Shown: positions 33,650 to 44,230 of the stretch, one piece after another
How the letters are laid out: each line of letters opens with the position of its first letter
How positions within the stretch are numbered: the first letter of the stretch is position 1
Assembly (NCBI GenBank): GCA_031216915.1
Contig: CM062289.1
Coordinates: 247,381,187-247,445,186 of the forward strand
Direction: 5' to 3'
Source of the DNA: Pictodentalium vernedei
Lineage: Eukaryota > Mollusca > Scaphopoda > Dentaliida > Dentaliidae
DNA: 64,000 bases
Program-made: the position numbers and the translations under genes
The notes under the pieces: generated by a model
What the model saw: only the letters and a program-made list of their open reading frames with translations
The model's database searches: none
What the model was told of the DNA's origin: nothing

Positions 33650-36600
33650 AGAAATTTAGCAGTGGAGGTTGGGGCAATAGCTGGAACTGGGGCAGGAATA
33701 TCTTTCCTCTTATATATCCCACCAGAGAGCAGGAATGCTTATAGTTCATTCTCTGTTCCAGGGTAATCCAAATCTAAGATATCCTCAAGAGCGGCTAACT
33801 GACATATGGCACATGACCTCACATCATATGTCCCTGGTCCTCCACTATATGTTATTTATCTTGACTATGCAGAGTTTGTTGAGTGTAGCAACCGATCATC
33901 TGGGGGACACCACAGACCTGTTTGCATGAAGTTTTTAGTTATTCCATTTCTACTCCCAAACTTGGCAGATACTAACCGAACTAAAAGCCACATTTTTTCT
34001 AGGCCACACTTGGTCAAGATATGCTAACTCACACTCACATGACAGACGTGCCTATGAAGGGCTATGCAATGAGTTGGTGTGGCATCCGGCACTGACTGGA
34101 GGGGGGAAAGCAATGATAATGAAGGGGACCCTTAACAAGTCAGGCCTTACTATCAACTGTACTCTACAACCGGCCAGCCATAGATTTGACCACACTGTTA
34201 CATTCACCTAGCGATCTAGGTATGGCCATGCTAACTATCTCAGTCAAGAGTAAACAGACTGGACCGTGCTCAAAGCAGATGAGGCAAAATGATTCACAAG
34301 AGCTGGGGGTGAGAGGACTGATGACTCTATTTATGTCATCAGTTCTCTGGCTCAGATTCATCAATTCTGGACACAGATACTGTGTTTGATGTGCAGAAGC
34401 ATTTTGAGGTGAATTTGGAAGAGACCATTGCCCAGCCAGTGGACCTACAGACAATCAAATGCTACCAGGACATGCTGTCTCATGCCATATCAAAAACTGA
34501 TTATGTTTTTGGTGTTGGCCTTCACATGGCACCTTCAGATATATAACTAGATGGGCTTTCACATGGTATTTGTGGGATATAACAAAATTCTGGTTGCCAT
34601 GGATTCTCAGGCATGGGTGTTAATGATGATGTGAATGCGCCACAGAAACAAACTGTACTTCCTATGGCTTTGTTCGTGTTACCTACCATTTCTCAGGAAC
34701 AACTGAAACCCATGGCTGTCATTTCTGTGCACACCTCCATGGGAGAAGCCAAGTCTGTTGAACATCATGAGAAGGAAAAGACCACCCTTACTGTAGATAG
34801 TGTTGCTGTGGACATATTGGCGATTTGGTTCATCTCATAATAATAACCTCGGGCAGCAACGAGCAACAGGCTCCCAACTATGAGGACCATGGCCCACAAA
34901 TTTTCAGAAATTTTTGCCCAACAGTGAGAGAAGCCAAGATTCCAGGTTCCCAACAATGCAAGGGAGTGCAGCTACAGCTTTTCCTTCACGTTTGGCTAGA
35001 GCTAGTCCATGAGCCTGCAGATGTTTCTTGACACACTCTTTCAAGCCTCCTTTGTCTGAAGCAACCAGGGTAGGGCATCCTGGAGTGATGAGGCTGCCTC
35101 AAAGCGAGCCAATCATTCATCTTCTGTTACGCATGTGCTCTGCAATGCTATGCCGAGTAAGCTCATCAAATCCACACGCCTCACTTTCAGCGATGTTTTT
35201 CTACAGCAATACGGTCATCAAGCTCAGATAGTTTGGCCAAGTTGTTGATTAGCTCGCCTTAAGTAGTATACATTGCCCTGACAAGTCCTTGAATCCTCCT
35301 GATAGTGTATTTCAGCCCACAGGTATCAAGTGTAGCGTCATTGATGGTTTTAAGTGTGGTTTCCTGTTCTTCAGCCTATCACTCAGCTGTAGTATTCGGC
35401 TTGGCCACGTGTATCTGCACAAAATGATGAAGGGTGGTTTGCCTCCGAAACGTGATTTAACCCCTAGAGATTTGGGTTTGCTTGTTCTCGAAATGGACTT
35501 GCAATAGCAACAAAAGATGCGATAAAGTGAGATATCATACCAGCCAATATATTGAAGTAACCTGTACTAGTACTATAGTATGATATGACATGATGTGATA
35601 CATAGTATCAGTATCATAAACGGCTTCTCTTGCCATGCTGGTAAAGGGTGCCCTAGTGAACATACTTGCCTTCAGCAGATCAAACTACTTCTTCTCAATG
35701 TTATGAAGCGGGCACCATAAGACCATAGAACTCCAGGCGGCTGAAACCAATGGTCTTGGAAAAGGATGGAACTACTCGTCTCAATCAATGAAGAACTCTT
35801 GACATCAAATCCACGTTCTACACACTTTCAATGATGCTGTCAAGGCAATGTGCGAATATGCTCCGACTGTTAGTGGTGGTGGTCATCGCGACCCCCATAC
35901 TAGTTGCCCTTGACCCCAAGCCTCAACTTTCAGATTTTTATCTGCCATCGGATGAGCAGAACTGCGAACTTGCCCTTGTTATTCCTGGGAATGGGTACGG
36001 CTGTGCTTGTTGCCTATAAACTCACCAATTGACTGTTTTTGTTTGTTTGTTCCACAGGAACAGGAACTGGACATAAGACTGTTGTACCTCGAAAAAAAAT
36101 ACTGGATTCTTCAGTTCATTTATCTGTAATACCTCTGCATTTGCTGGATTTTTTGCCTCTTTTCATTTCATGGCAAGAGCGATTCCAACGCAGGGATCAT
36201 TCACATTATTTCAAGTGCTCCTGCTTACACTGCCACACTGATATGCAGGTCCAACCAACCTTAGAATTCCAACAGGACAACTAGTTGATAGGCATGTAGG
36301 AGACTCATCACTTTGATGGAATACATCGCTTTGTCGAATACAGATGAAACCAGTAGCTACAAAGTTGCAATCAAACTTTCATGCATATATTACAGCCCCA
36401 GTGGCTACTGGAAAGGAATGTAGCCATCAAGAAACCTTTTGAAGCTGTCAAGGTCTCTGAACATGTAGCCTGAGCATGGCGAAAAAACAGGCTATTTGGT
36501 GGATACACCTGCTGGCCCTCATGACACACTACAAAATTTGATGTCTCTGTGCCGAGTACCATAAAGATGACCTCCTATTTCTACGTCATGACTGCCTACC

Positions 36601-37020
36601 CTGGTCTTCAAGTATGTCAATGTGGCCAGCCACTTCAAAGGTCTGAGCCTCTGACCTCAAAGGATTCAGCTGAGGTAGCTAGGGTAGCTGGCGCTTTCTA
36701 ATTCATCTACACACACAAGTGTGGTGCACCCCGGTGGTGGTGCAAGCATCTTCAGGTGGACACTGGATGAGAGCTTATAGGCTGTGTGTGTCCCAGCTGC
36801 TGACCATGCATGGTGTCTCAGCGCAACAGGGTGAGAAGGAATCTCACACAGGGCAAGGCAATGAAGAAATGTTTAATTATACACTTGCAGAGCAGCTGTT
36901 TGGAGCATCCGTACACCCAGAAGATGTTGTGTCAACATACAGTCAGAGATTTTGCTGCAAGATGCCTAAATACTGTCTGTGCTGCCTGAAATGCCACCTC
37001 TTTGTCTTTGCTGCTCGGTA
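33650..37020 (+). other. Unassigned region, possibly decayed coding sequence
   Basis: Base composition is more balanced than in the neighbouring spacers, and several short plus-strand frames (33735, 34186, 34613, 35028, 35289, 35831, 36039, 36719) follow one another in changing registers. One readable stretch is FDVQKHFEVNLEETIAQPVD near 34390, before VNDDVNAPQKQTVLPM at 34618. A polypyrimidine tract with cag (36030-36058) looks like an acceptor splice site but lacks a convincing partner exon. I do not recognise the family. It could be an old pseudogene or an unknown transposon ORF. Confidence 0.25.
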
Positions 37021-37028
37021 ACAAAAAA

Positions 37029-37257
37029 GTTAAAAAATTTATAGTAATTTATATATTTTTTATACTTACCAATGACCCAGACATAGCTGGTGCTAACTCT
37101 TAAAATATAGGGCCAAACACAAATTTTGCCCCCCAATCCCCAAAATTTGCATCCAAAACCAAAGAAAACATGTCCTGAATGGCCCTCCACACTTCACCTC
37201 TACTGCGCATGCGCAGTGTCAAGGACGTTCCGAAATTGGCGCCATTAATCATTCTAA
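37029..37257 (+). repeat. DIRS-C left ITR (3' end of element)
   Basis: Starts gttaaaaaatttatagtaat and ends ggcgccattaatcattctaa. Apart from the first ~26 bp it is the reverse complement of 43772-43974. It contains ctgcgcatgcgcag (37203-37216). Confidence 0.93.
37203..37216. promoter_or_regulatory. NRF-1-type palindrome in DIRS-C ITR (left)
   Basis: ctgcgcatgcgcag contains GCGCATGCGC, the consensus of the NRF-1 site, a common promoter element in animals. An identical copy lies in the right ITR at 43813-43826, which is the 5' end of the element. Promoter use is inferred. Confidence 0.5.
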
Positions 37258-37330
37258 TAACCAGTGCCTGGTAAGCGCTATGTACTCAGCGGGGAGGTAA
37301 GAGTTCCCAACTCCTGGGAGGGCCATCCCC

Positions 37331-37418
37331 GTCTGGGTCATTGGTAAGTATAAAAAATATATAAATTACTATAAATTTTTTAACATTTTTATACTGTACC
37401 AATGACCCAGACATAGCT
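37331..37418. repeat. DIRS-C internal complementary region (ICR, 88 bp)
   Basis: Positions 37331-37384 (gtctgggtcattggtaagta ... ttttttaac) are the reverse complement of the left outer end 37029-37082. Positions 37385-37418 (atttttatactgtaccaatg ... agct) are the reverse complement of the right outer end 43941-43974. The two halves meet at a gtt/aac trinucleotide. This is the defining ICR of DIRS-1-type elements, thought to template completion of both ends and a circular intermediate. Confidence 0.93.
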
Positions 37419-38078
37419 GAATAGTAAAAAGGCTGGAGGGCCAAGGACATAGAGCAAGATGGAATACGCTCAATTATATAAAAAAGAGTCATCCCCTTTA
37501 GCGAAAAAGAAGTATTAGGCCTTACATGTATCTTTCTTATTTATGATAAATTAGAAAGATACAACACCTTCCAAAATTGAGTATCATACATCCATGTACT
37601 CTATTAATATCTAGTATAATCCTTATACTAATAATTTTTAAAGTAAGCCAATAAATAAAGTAAGTCTAGAGAATAGAGACTCTTTATACTCCTTAAAAGT
37701 GTCTGAGGATTGCATAATCATGTCCGTTGACACGTGCTATATTCAAAAGCTATACATTAAAAACTAAGACTTGAATGAATTTTTAAAACATAAACTTCTC
37801 ACTAAACAACCATCCCAATAACAGCTCAGAATTACTAACTCTGGAGGAGGTATCCCCTTGTTTTCATAGTAAAACAGGTGACCCAAGGGAACACCCTCCC
37901 CCCCCCCCCCTTTTTCTTGCCCTGGGTCAAATAGCCCAGAGCGAAGAGGGCAGCCGAACAGAGTCACTGCCGAAACAGACAGCCTACCTAGCTATAGTAG
38001 CCACTGTTAAGTGAAAGACATTCTGAGCAGTAGATAATAGACCTAACAATAGAGGCCTCCAGAAATGGACTCAATATT
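37419..38078 (-). other. DIRS-C 3' region between recombinase and ICR
   Basis: Contains a C-rich tract at 37898-37910. No frame of interest; probably the decayed end of the recombinase and the 3' UTR. Confidence 0.4.
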
Positions 38079-39070
38079 TCTGAGATAAAAAATTCATGAA
38101 TGTGGATGGCTGAGCGCAATGAGCAGCCTTCAAAAATCTATAATAGCGACACTATTAATGTAAGCCCAAGATGTAGAAGAACTCTTACTTCATGAGCCGA
38201 AATCTCAAACACAACTGCTGAGTCAAAGATATACCATAAGCAGTATCGATAGTTAATTGAATCCATTAGCAATAGAATGGAGCGTAACGTTCTTCTAATA
38301 GGCATCAAAGACAGAAGAAGTTTACGCCCGTAGTAATAAACAGATATCTGTTTATAAATACATAAACTCTAACCGGACAGAGTAAAGGCCTATGCCCATA
38401 CGAAGACGGAAGGACCTTAATAACAATAGGTTCCGGAAATTAGGAGCCTAACTCTTATGCAAAAATCCAACCTAAATAGTAAAGGAAGTAGTGATTCCGA
38501 AACTACGCAAGTGAAAATCATCCACCGATAGTGCATGAAACTCACTGACTCTTCAGTAAAAGAGAAGCCAACAGAATTACTGTCTAAAAGGTCAGAATTT
38601 GAAAACTACTGTTTCCAGAGGCTCAAATGATTACTTAGCTAAATAAGAACCGAGGTTAAATTCCATATAGGAATTTAATCTAATGATTCTAAGTCTATTT
38701 ATCAAAAAGTTACTAACTGACTTAGATAAAGAGACATAAGACTCAATTGTAAACTATCATAGAGTGCATAGGTATGAGGTAACATAAACCTATAACCTTA
38801 ATAATAACAGGCTGCAGTAGATCTTGTCAAACAAGTATACTAAAAAGTTGCAATGAGTAGTATGGAGGGATCAACAATATGAACATAGTGATCCCTACAC
38901 CAACGACGGAAGAGCCTCCACTTTAGCCGCATAGAATAGCGAAGAAGAGGATCTCCTATAGTAAGAAATCGCGTCCAAAGCTCGTCCAGTACAATGCTTA
39001 CAATGCAATACGGACCACACAACGGAATACGTGAAGGTTGCGACCTTGCGGGTTGTGATAAAGATGACAC
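38079..39070 (-). pseudogene. DIRS-C tyrosine recombinase (YR)
   Basis: The N-terminal part (39070-38840) encodes RLKWRLFRRWCRDHYVHIVDP, the W-x(2)-F-x(2)-WC segment of the core-binding domain. Further on, the minus strand reads SAHEVRVLLH at about 38200-38170; HEVR (38183-38194) fits the catalytic HxxR. After a stop and frame changes, QPSTF and FYLRN (38079-38090) match the family's WxxxSTFxxFYLRD end, which holds the nucleophilic Tyr. All pieces are in order and properly spaced but lie in three frames, so the enzyme is dead. In a live element it would insert the circular DNA copy. Confidence 0.7.
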
Positions 39071-39439
39071 GATTTTACCCAGCGAAAAAAGATCCTCTCA
39101 TTGAGGAAGATTTCGCGTTAAGTCCCACAGTAGACATCAGAGTAAATTTACCCACAGTCTCTGTGAAGACAGAGATGCTATCAACAGAAATGTATTGTGG
39201 TTGTTTATCTTAGCAATACCTGCTGGAACAACAGCGCCGGAGGATACGCATATCCTATCATTCCGTCCTATTAGATCAATAGAGCGTTAACAACATTAGC
39301 TCAGAGATCCGGACAAGCAAACACATACGTCTGCAATTGATTAGCAAGCTGTGTCGTAAATAAATTAACATTGGGCGCTCCCATTGATAGCAAATCTGAT
39401 TGAATACTTGTTTGTTGAGAGTCCATTCTGATGGCAACA

Positions 39440-39921
39440 AGCGACCCATAAGTGAACGGGAGTCCGGTAAAACAATCAGACGACCCGGAATATGACGGAC
39501 CGAAACAGAACTTGGTGTACTATAACAAACAGAAGGATTCTTTCCATTAAATTGAATAACGGAAACGAATGAGTGCCTCCCTGGTTCCGGAGATACGCCA
39601 CTACTGTCGAATTAACGGACAGGATTTGGACATGCGTTTCTGAATAATGTTCATGCAATGACATAAAGCAAGCCTAAAAAACATTATTCCGCGGAAGATA
39701 AGTGCTTGCTTAGAGACTGCGGAACCCAAAGACCCTGGCACTTCGAATCCGTTGGGATCAATATTATATCCCAACCTGTTTGACTGGCAACCGTCATAAT
39801 TATAACACTCGGATCCGGCAACTGCAGTGGCACTCACTGAGTCAACCACCGAATGTTTGCCCCAGTCTGAATCTCTTGCAACACTAGATAGACAAGAGAA
39901 CATGTAAATCGAGCAATTCAT
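39440..39921 (-). pseudogene. DIRS-C RNase H domain
   Basis: The minus strand encodes LGYNIDPNGFEVPGSL (aligning with DLGWGVTFDPLG of DIRS-A), KQALIFRGIMFFRLALCHC and then VQILSVNSTVVAYLRNQGGT followed by HS. The last is the strongly conserved VVAYxxxQGGTHS of DIRS RNase H. The start codons and stops show decay, and the first catalytic Asp is not recognisable. It joins gag-like sequence at about 39930 with no RT between. Confidence 0.75.
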
Positions 39922-40369
39922 GGATTGCTGAAAAGTTGCCGTCGAAGAGAAGCTTCTCCGAGAACGAAGCGACTCTGAGAGAGTTCTTCACCTTACTATC
40001 CACGCGCGTGGATGTAGCTTGGGCTGCGTCACGTCTAACCAACTCCAATCAGCCACTGAAGGGCGGAGTTATACGTGAACAAACTACTGCCCTCAAAAGA
40101 AATCACATTGAGGATAATATCCCGTAATTCTTCTCTTGAAGACGTAATGATAACGCCTCAGTAAGGTGGATTACGTATGATAAAGCGTCTAAGATAAGTC
40201 TACTAGACATCATTGTCGTTTCCAACATTGTGGTTGGAAAAGACATAGACGGCGAAAAAGAATATTTCCAGTCTTTAATCACGCCGTCTAGACGCATATG
40301 AACTCTCAGTATGCCCTGCTCTGCCAAAATAAATTATTCGTATAAATGATAAAAAGGCAGAAATGAGCA

Positions 40370-41515
40370 TAGCGGACAAGAAACTAAACTATCATGCTTG
40401 GTAGCAGGCTTATATGCATATATAGCGTCGATAAATAATACACATGTTCTAATGACATTATTGGACTGTGTCGGTAAGTCAGGGACAATGTCCCTGAACC
40501 GATCCAAAATTCCGTGTCCAATGACGCTATAAGTCTCTTATCCAACATCGCAGCAATGTAGTCCGAAATAACAATCACTGGAAGATAATGCCAGAAGATA
40601 TGAATGGCAGCTTCCGATGCTACGAAAGGGAAAACTCGAAATCTTTCGAATCCCTTTCGCCATCCTATCGGACCCTATAAAGCGTTCGGTCGTCCGTACC
40701 TGATGCAACCGCGGACCGCACCGACCCAGCGCCGTCAGATAATTCCTGATTCGACTAAGAAACTGTCGATTGCTGGGATGCTGCGAAAAAACTGTGCTAA
40801 CTCGGATAGCACGTCCGTCACTGAGGCCTGTGGAGAAGCGGTCCTACAATGCATTGCCGCTGGAAGCTCCGTGATCATTACCCCGTGCATACTACTAATA
40901 TGCGAACGAACGGAGTGTATAGGCCTTGTGTCCCTTGGCTACCGGATGGCGTGACCTATTCGCCGTGTGAATCACTGAATGACGAAACTGATCGGATACT
41001 CGAGGTCACGTAGCCAATGTGTGGTCGTGTGCTCTGCTGTGAGGATGAGGAAGCATTATCGAAAGTCCCTCGGACTGTCAATATAACGGAGTGTCCCGAC
41101 CGACAGACATATGCTCCAAATGTAAAATATCAGAACCACAACATGCGGTCCCCTATGTTGTTGGACGAGAGAGGGACCTCTCTCGCTCACAGCCCGGACG
41201 GACCTGGACAAGCCAGGAACCGGACTAACAGGCTTCCTCCGATCTGTCCTCAATCCGCTGTCACTGGGTGAGTACTAAAGTAATTATAGTGCTCGCATCA
41301 CCCAAATCTCCTTCCTAGACCGCAACGGACGAACCCGGCAGCCGAACCATTCGATGAATGTACGCTACACCGGGTGAGCTAGCGAATGTCACTCCGTCGA
41401 TCCTACAAGGGACCTCTTAGGCGAGAGACATATTCCATGAGCACTTATTGCCGCTAGCTCTTCATTTACTATGATGACAGAGGCACACTTTTGAAAGACA
41501 TTTCCGTAACTTTGC
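40370..41515. repeat. 1146-bp tandem duplication in DIRS-C, unit 1
   Basis: Landmarks: ggactgtgtcgg (40463), atgtccctgaacc, cctttcgccatcctatcgga, tgctgggatgctgcga, gaccgcaacggacgaacccg, cttttgaaagacat. Each recurs 1.13-1.15 kb further right. The copies have many substitutions, so the duplication is old. Confidence 0.85.
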
Positions 41516-42655
41516 GAACAAGAAACCAGAAATGCTTGGTAATAGCAAGCATATAATAATAATATATATAGCGTCGTTCAATAATTCGAAAGTTTGTGTG
41601 ACATTACTGGACTATGTCGGAACTGAGGGACGATGTCCCTGAACCAAACCAAAAATTTCTAAGTCCACCGACGCTATCAGTTTCTTATCCGGCATCGCAG
41701 CATTCTGGTCCGACGAAAGAACCTGTAGAAGATCAAGTCAGATGACATACACAACAGCATATGTTGTTCCGAAAGGGAAAGCTCGAAATCCTCCGAATCC
41801 CCTTCGGTATCCTGTCGGACCGGATGAAATTTTCGGACGTCCGTACCCGCTTCCGCGGAGCGTCCCGACCCAGCATCGTCGGATAAAAAATATGCGACAG
41901 ATTCAGTTGATGCTGGGATGCTGCGATAAGCTGTGCTATTTAGGAAAGCACGTCCGTTCCCGAGGCCTGTGCAGTAGCGGTCTTACGATGTATTGCCGCC
42001 GGAAGCTCCGTGTACGTTGACTCCCGCACACTTTCCTATGCGAACGTCTGGAGTCTGCAGGCCTCGTGTCCCTGGCTACCGGATGGTGTGACCTGGTCGC
42101 CGATGATTCTCTTACTGGCGAAGCTGACTGGATATCCGAGGTCACGTAGCCAAGAGCGGTCGTGTGCGCTACCATGAGAATGAGGAAGCCTTATTGACAG
42201 TCTACTCCGGACTGACTAAATGTCGGAGCGTCCCGATCGACGGACGTATGCTCCAAATGTGAAACATTTTGTACCACAACATCTGGGGCCAGATGTTGTT
42301 GTACGAGAGAGGGGCCTCTCTCGCTCACCGTCCGGATGGACCAGAACGAGCTATGAACCGGACTAAAAGGCTTCATCCGTTCTCCCTCTAATTCGCCGTC
42401 ACTGGGTGTGCATTTGGTTGATTTATAGTGCTCGCATCACCCCAAAACTCCTTCTAGACCGCAACGGACGAACCCGGCTGCCGAACCATTCGATAAATGG
42501 ACGCTACACCGGGCGAGCTAGCGGACGTCAAAGGCCGTCGAACCTACTAGGGTCCTCTTAGGCAATTGGCGTATTTACATGAGCACTTTTCCGCTAGCCC
42601 TTCATTAATAGTGACGATGGAGGCACACTGTTGAAAGACATCACAGATACATCAC
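41516..42655. repeat. 1146-bp tandem duplication in DIRS-C, unit 2
   Basis: Matches unit 1 throughout, e.g. ggactatgtcgg (41609), cttcggtatcctgtcggacc, tgctgggatgctgcgataag, gaccgcaacggacgaacccg and ctgttgaaagacat (42630). Confidence 0.85.
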
Positions 42656-42950
42656 CCTAATCTTGATCGTCTGAAATAGAAATTGATAAAGTAGAGTGAC
42701 CCTGCGGGGAAAGGACCGGAGTGTCCAATTCCCCACTAACATACCGTGACATACGCTTCCCATGTTGTCATCGAAATCATACGATACAGAACAGGAGTTA
42801 ATGCGAGTACACTGACCACATATAGAATGATTATAAAAGTCAGAGGAAGACTTCCTCTTATTACAATTGATCAAAATCCTTTCAATGTGAAAAGAAAACA
42901 AGTCCTGGTACTCGCACCAACCCCTGGCAATCAAAATACATAATAATAAT

Positions 42951-43771
42951 ATGATCCATTAATATAGAAAAAATAATTGAAATCAAAATATTTTGAAAAA
43001 ATATTTTTTCAGAACAGCCCAAGTTTCTGAAAAGTAACGTTGAGCCCCAATGGATCCCAAGCCTAAGTGTGGACAAAAATTTTAAAAATATTTTAAACAA
43101 TTTATTCAACACTTACAAACAATAATAATGTATCTAGTTATGATTAAAATAACATCAAAATATTATTTTCAAGAAATCCCCCCCTCACACAGAGGGCTGT
43201 TGTAAATGTAAACAATGAATGTAAAAACACTAAAATAAGACTCCAGGCACCCAGGCCCGGAATCAGTTACCAAAAATACACTATCTGATGCAAAACAGAG
43301 ACTTCCAGGGAAGAAACTGCAGAACATCAGATGGCAGATGCAGAACACAACGCCTAACCACCCGTAGGTGAAGACGTAAACATGGGGAAAAGAACAGAAT
43401 TCATTCTGTTACTCAGCTAAAACTCCCAAGAAAATTTAGTAATAATAATTACAGAAACTATGTCAAAAGCATGGGAGAATAGCAAGGGGGGACTTAAAGG
43501 ACAGGGGGAGAGGAAAACACTGAAAAATCAGTGTAACTAAATAATCAGAATGACAACAAAATGGCTGCTGCCTCGAAAATAGGTAACTTAACATAATTTC
43601 ATTAAAAAATTTTAAGTTACAGCCCTGATAATATTCTGTCACACATTTTTCCTCTCCTCCTCTATCCTCCTTAGAATCACCATTTCACTAATATTTATGT
43701 GTCTGGCATCATTTAAACTGAGATTTACAAGCACAAAGATCAGTCAGATGTTAACTGATGAAGGGCCAAAC
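42951..43771 (-). other. DIRS-C 5' leader
   Basis: AT-rich sequence between the gag-like region and the 5' ITR; no frame of note. cttagaatgattaatggcgc marks the ITR start. Confidence 0.5.
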
Positions 43772-43974
43772 TTAGAATGATTAATGGCGCCAATTTCGGA
43801 ACGTCCTTGACACTGCGCATGCGCAGTAGAGGTGAAGTGTGGAGGGCCATTCAGGACATGTTTTCTTTGGTTTTAGATGCAAATTTTGGGGATTGGGGGG
43901 CAAAATTTGTGTTTGGCCCTATATTTTAAGAGTTAGCACCAGCTATGTCTGGGTCATTGGTACAGTATAAAAAT
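43772..43974 (-). repeat. DIRS-C right ITR (5' end of element)
   Basis: Reverse complement of the left ITR without its outer extension; ends gggtcattggtacagtataa then aaat. It contains ctgcgcatgcgcag at 43813-43826. Confidence 0.93.
43813..43826. promoter_or_regulatory. NRF-1-type palindrome in DIRS-C 5' ITR
   Basis: Same ctgcgcatgcgcag as in the left ITR. As this is the element's 5' end, it is the better candidate for a promoter site. Confidence 0.5.
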
Positions 43975-44230
43975 ACATATTACTCATCACTCCACTCCCT
44001 CCCACAAACAGAGCAAGGAATAGTTCCTCTACCATTGTGTAGAGGTGCCATGTGGAGGTGCCAGGGTATTTACAGTACTGTCGGACATGCCACCTCTTTG
44101 TCTTTGCCACCTGGTATCAGATAGCCAGATTATTTATCACTCCCCTCCCACAAACAGAGCAAAGAATAATTCCCCTAACCTTGTTCAGAAGTGCCAGGCA
44201 GATTTTACAGTACTGCCCCATACAGCTCTT
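43975..44230 (+). repeat. ~150-bp direct duplication at the DIRS-C right flank
   Basis: ctccctcccacaaacagagc with gaggtgcca at 43990-44048 recurs at 44142-44200. The word tgccacctctttgtctttgc at 44089 also occurs on the other side of DIRS-C at 36990. DIRS-C therefore sits inside a short pre-existing tandem repeat. Confidence 0.7.

Larger units (their letters stand above)
39930..42950 (-). pseudogene. DIRS-C gag-like region with internal duplication
   Basis: Near 40020-40060 the minus strand encodes LELVRRDAAQATSTRV, matching LELVRRDSVLDTGRSL of DIRS-B gag, so the family relation holds. The bulk (40370-42655) is a tandem duplication of a 1.15-kb GC-richer segment. Frames such as HTTALGYVTSDIQSASPVRE are short and broken. 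No zinc knuckle is seen. The identity of the duplicated part as gag is inferred from position between the 5' leader and RNase H. Confidence 0.5.
37029..43974 (-). mobile_element. DIRS-C: DIRS-like element with ITRs and ICR, RT deleted
   Basis: The ITRs at 37029-37257 and 43772-43974 are near-perfect inverted copies; the left one is ~26 bp longer at its outer edge. Just inside the left ITR lies an 88-bp internal complementary region. The minus-strand body reads gag-like, RNase H, tyrosine recombinase, with no RT. It represents a family different from DIRS-A/B (unrelated ITR sequence) but with the same plan. No target-site duplication is visible, as expected for recombinase-mediated insertion. 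Confidence 0.85.

Noticed and set aside
36028-36065. Splice acceptor of a host gene
   Set aside because: The polypyrimidine tract plus cag is good, but no open exon of matching phase follows and no donor partner was found.
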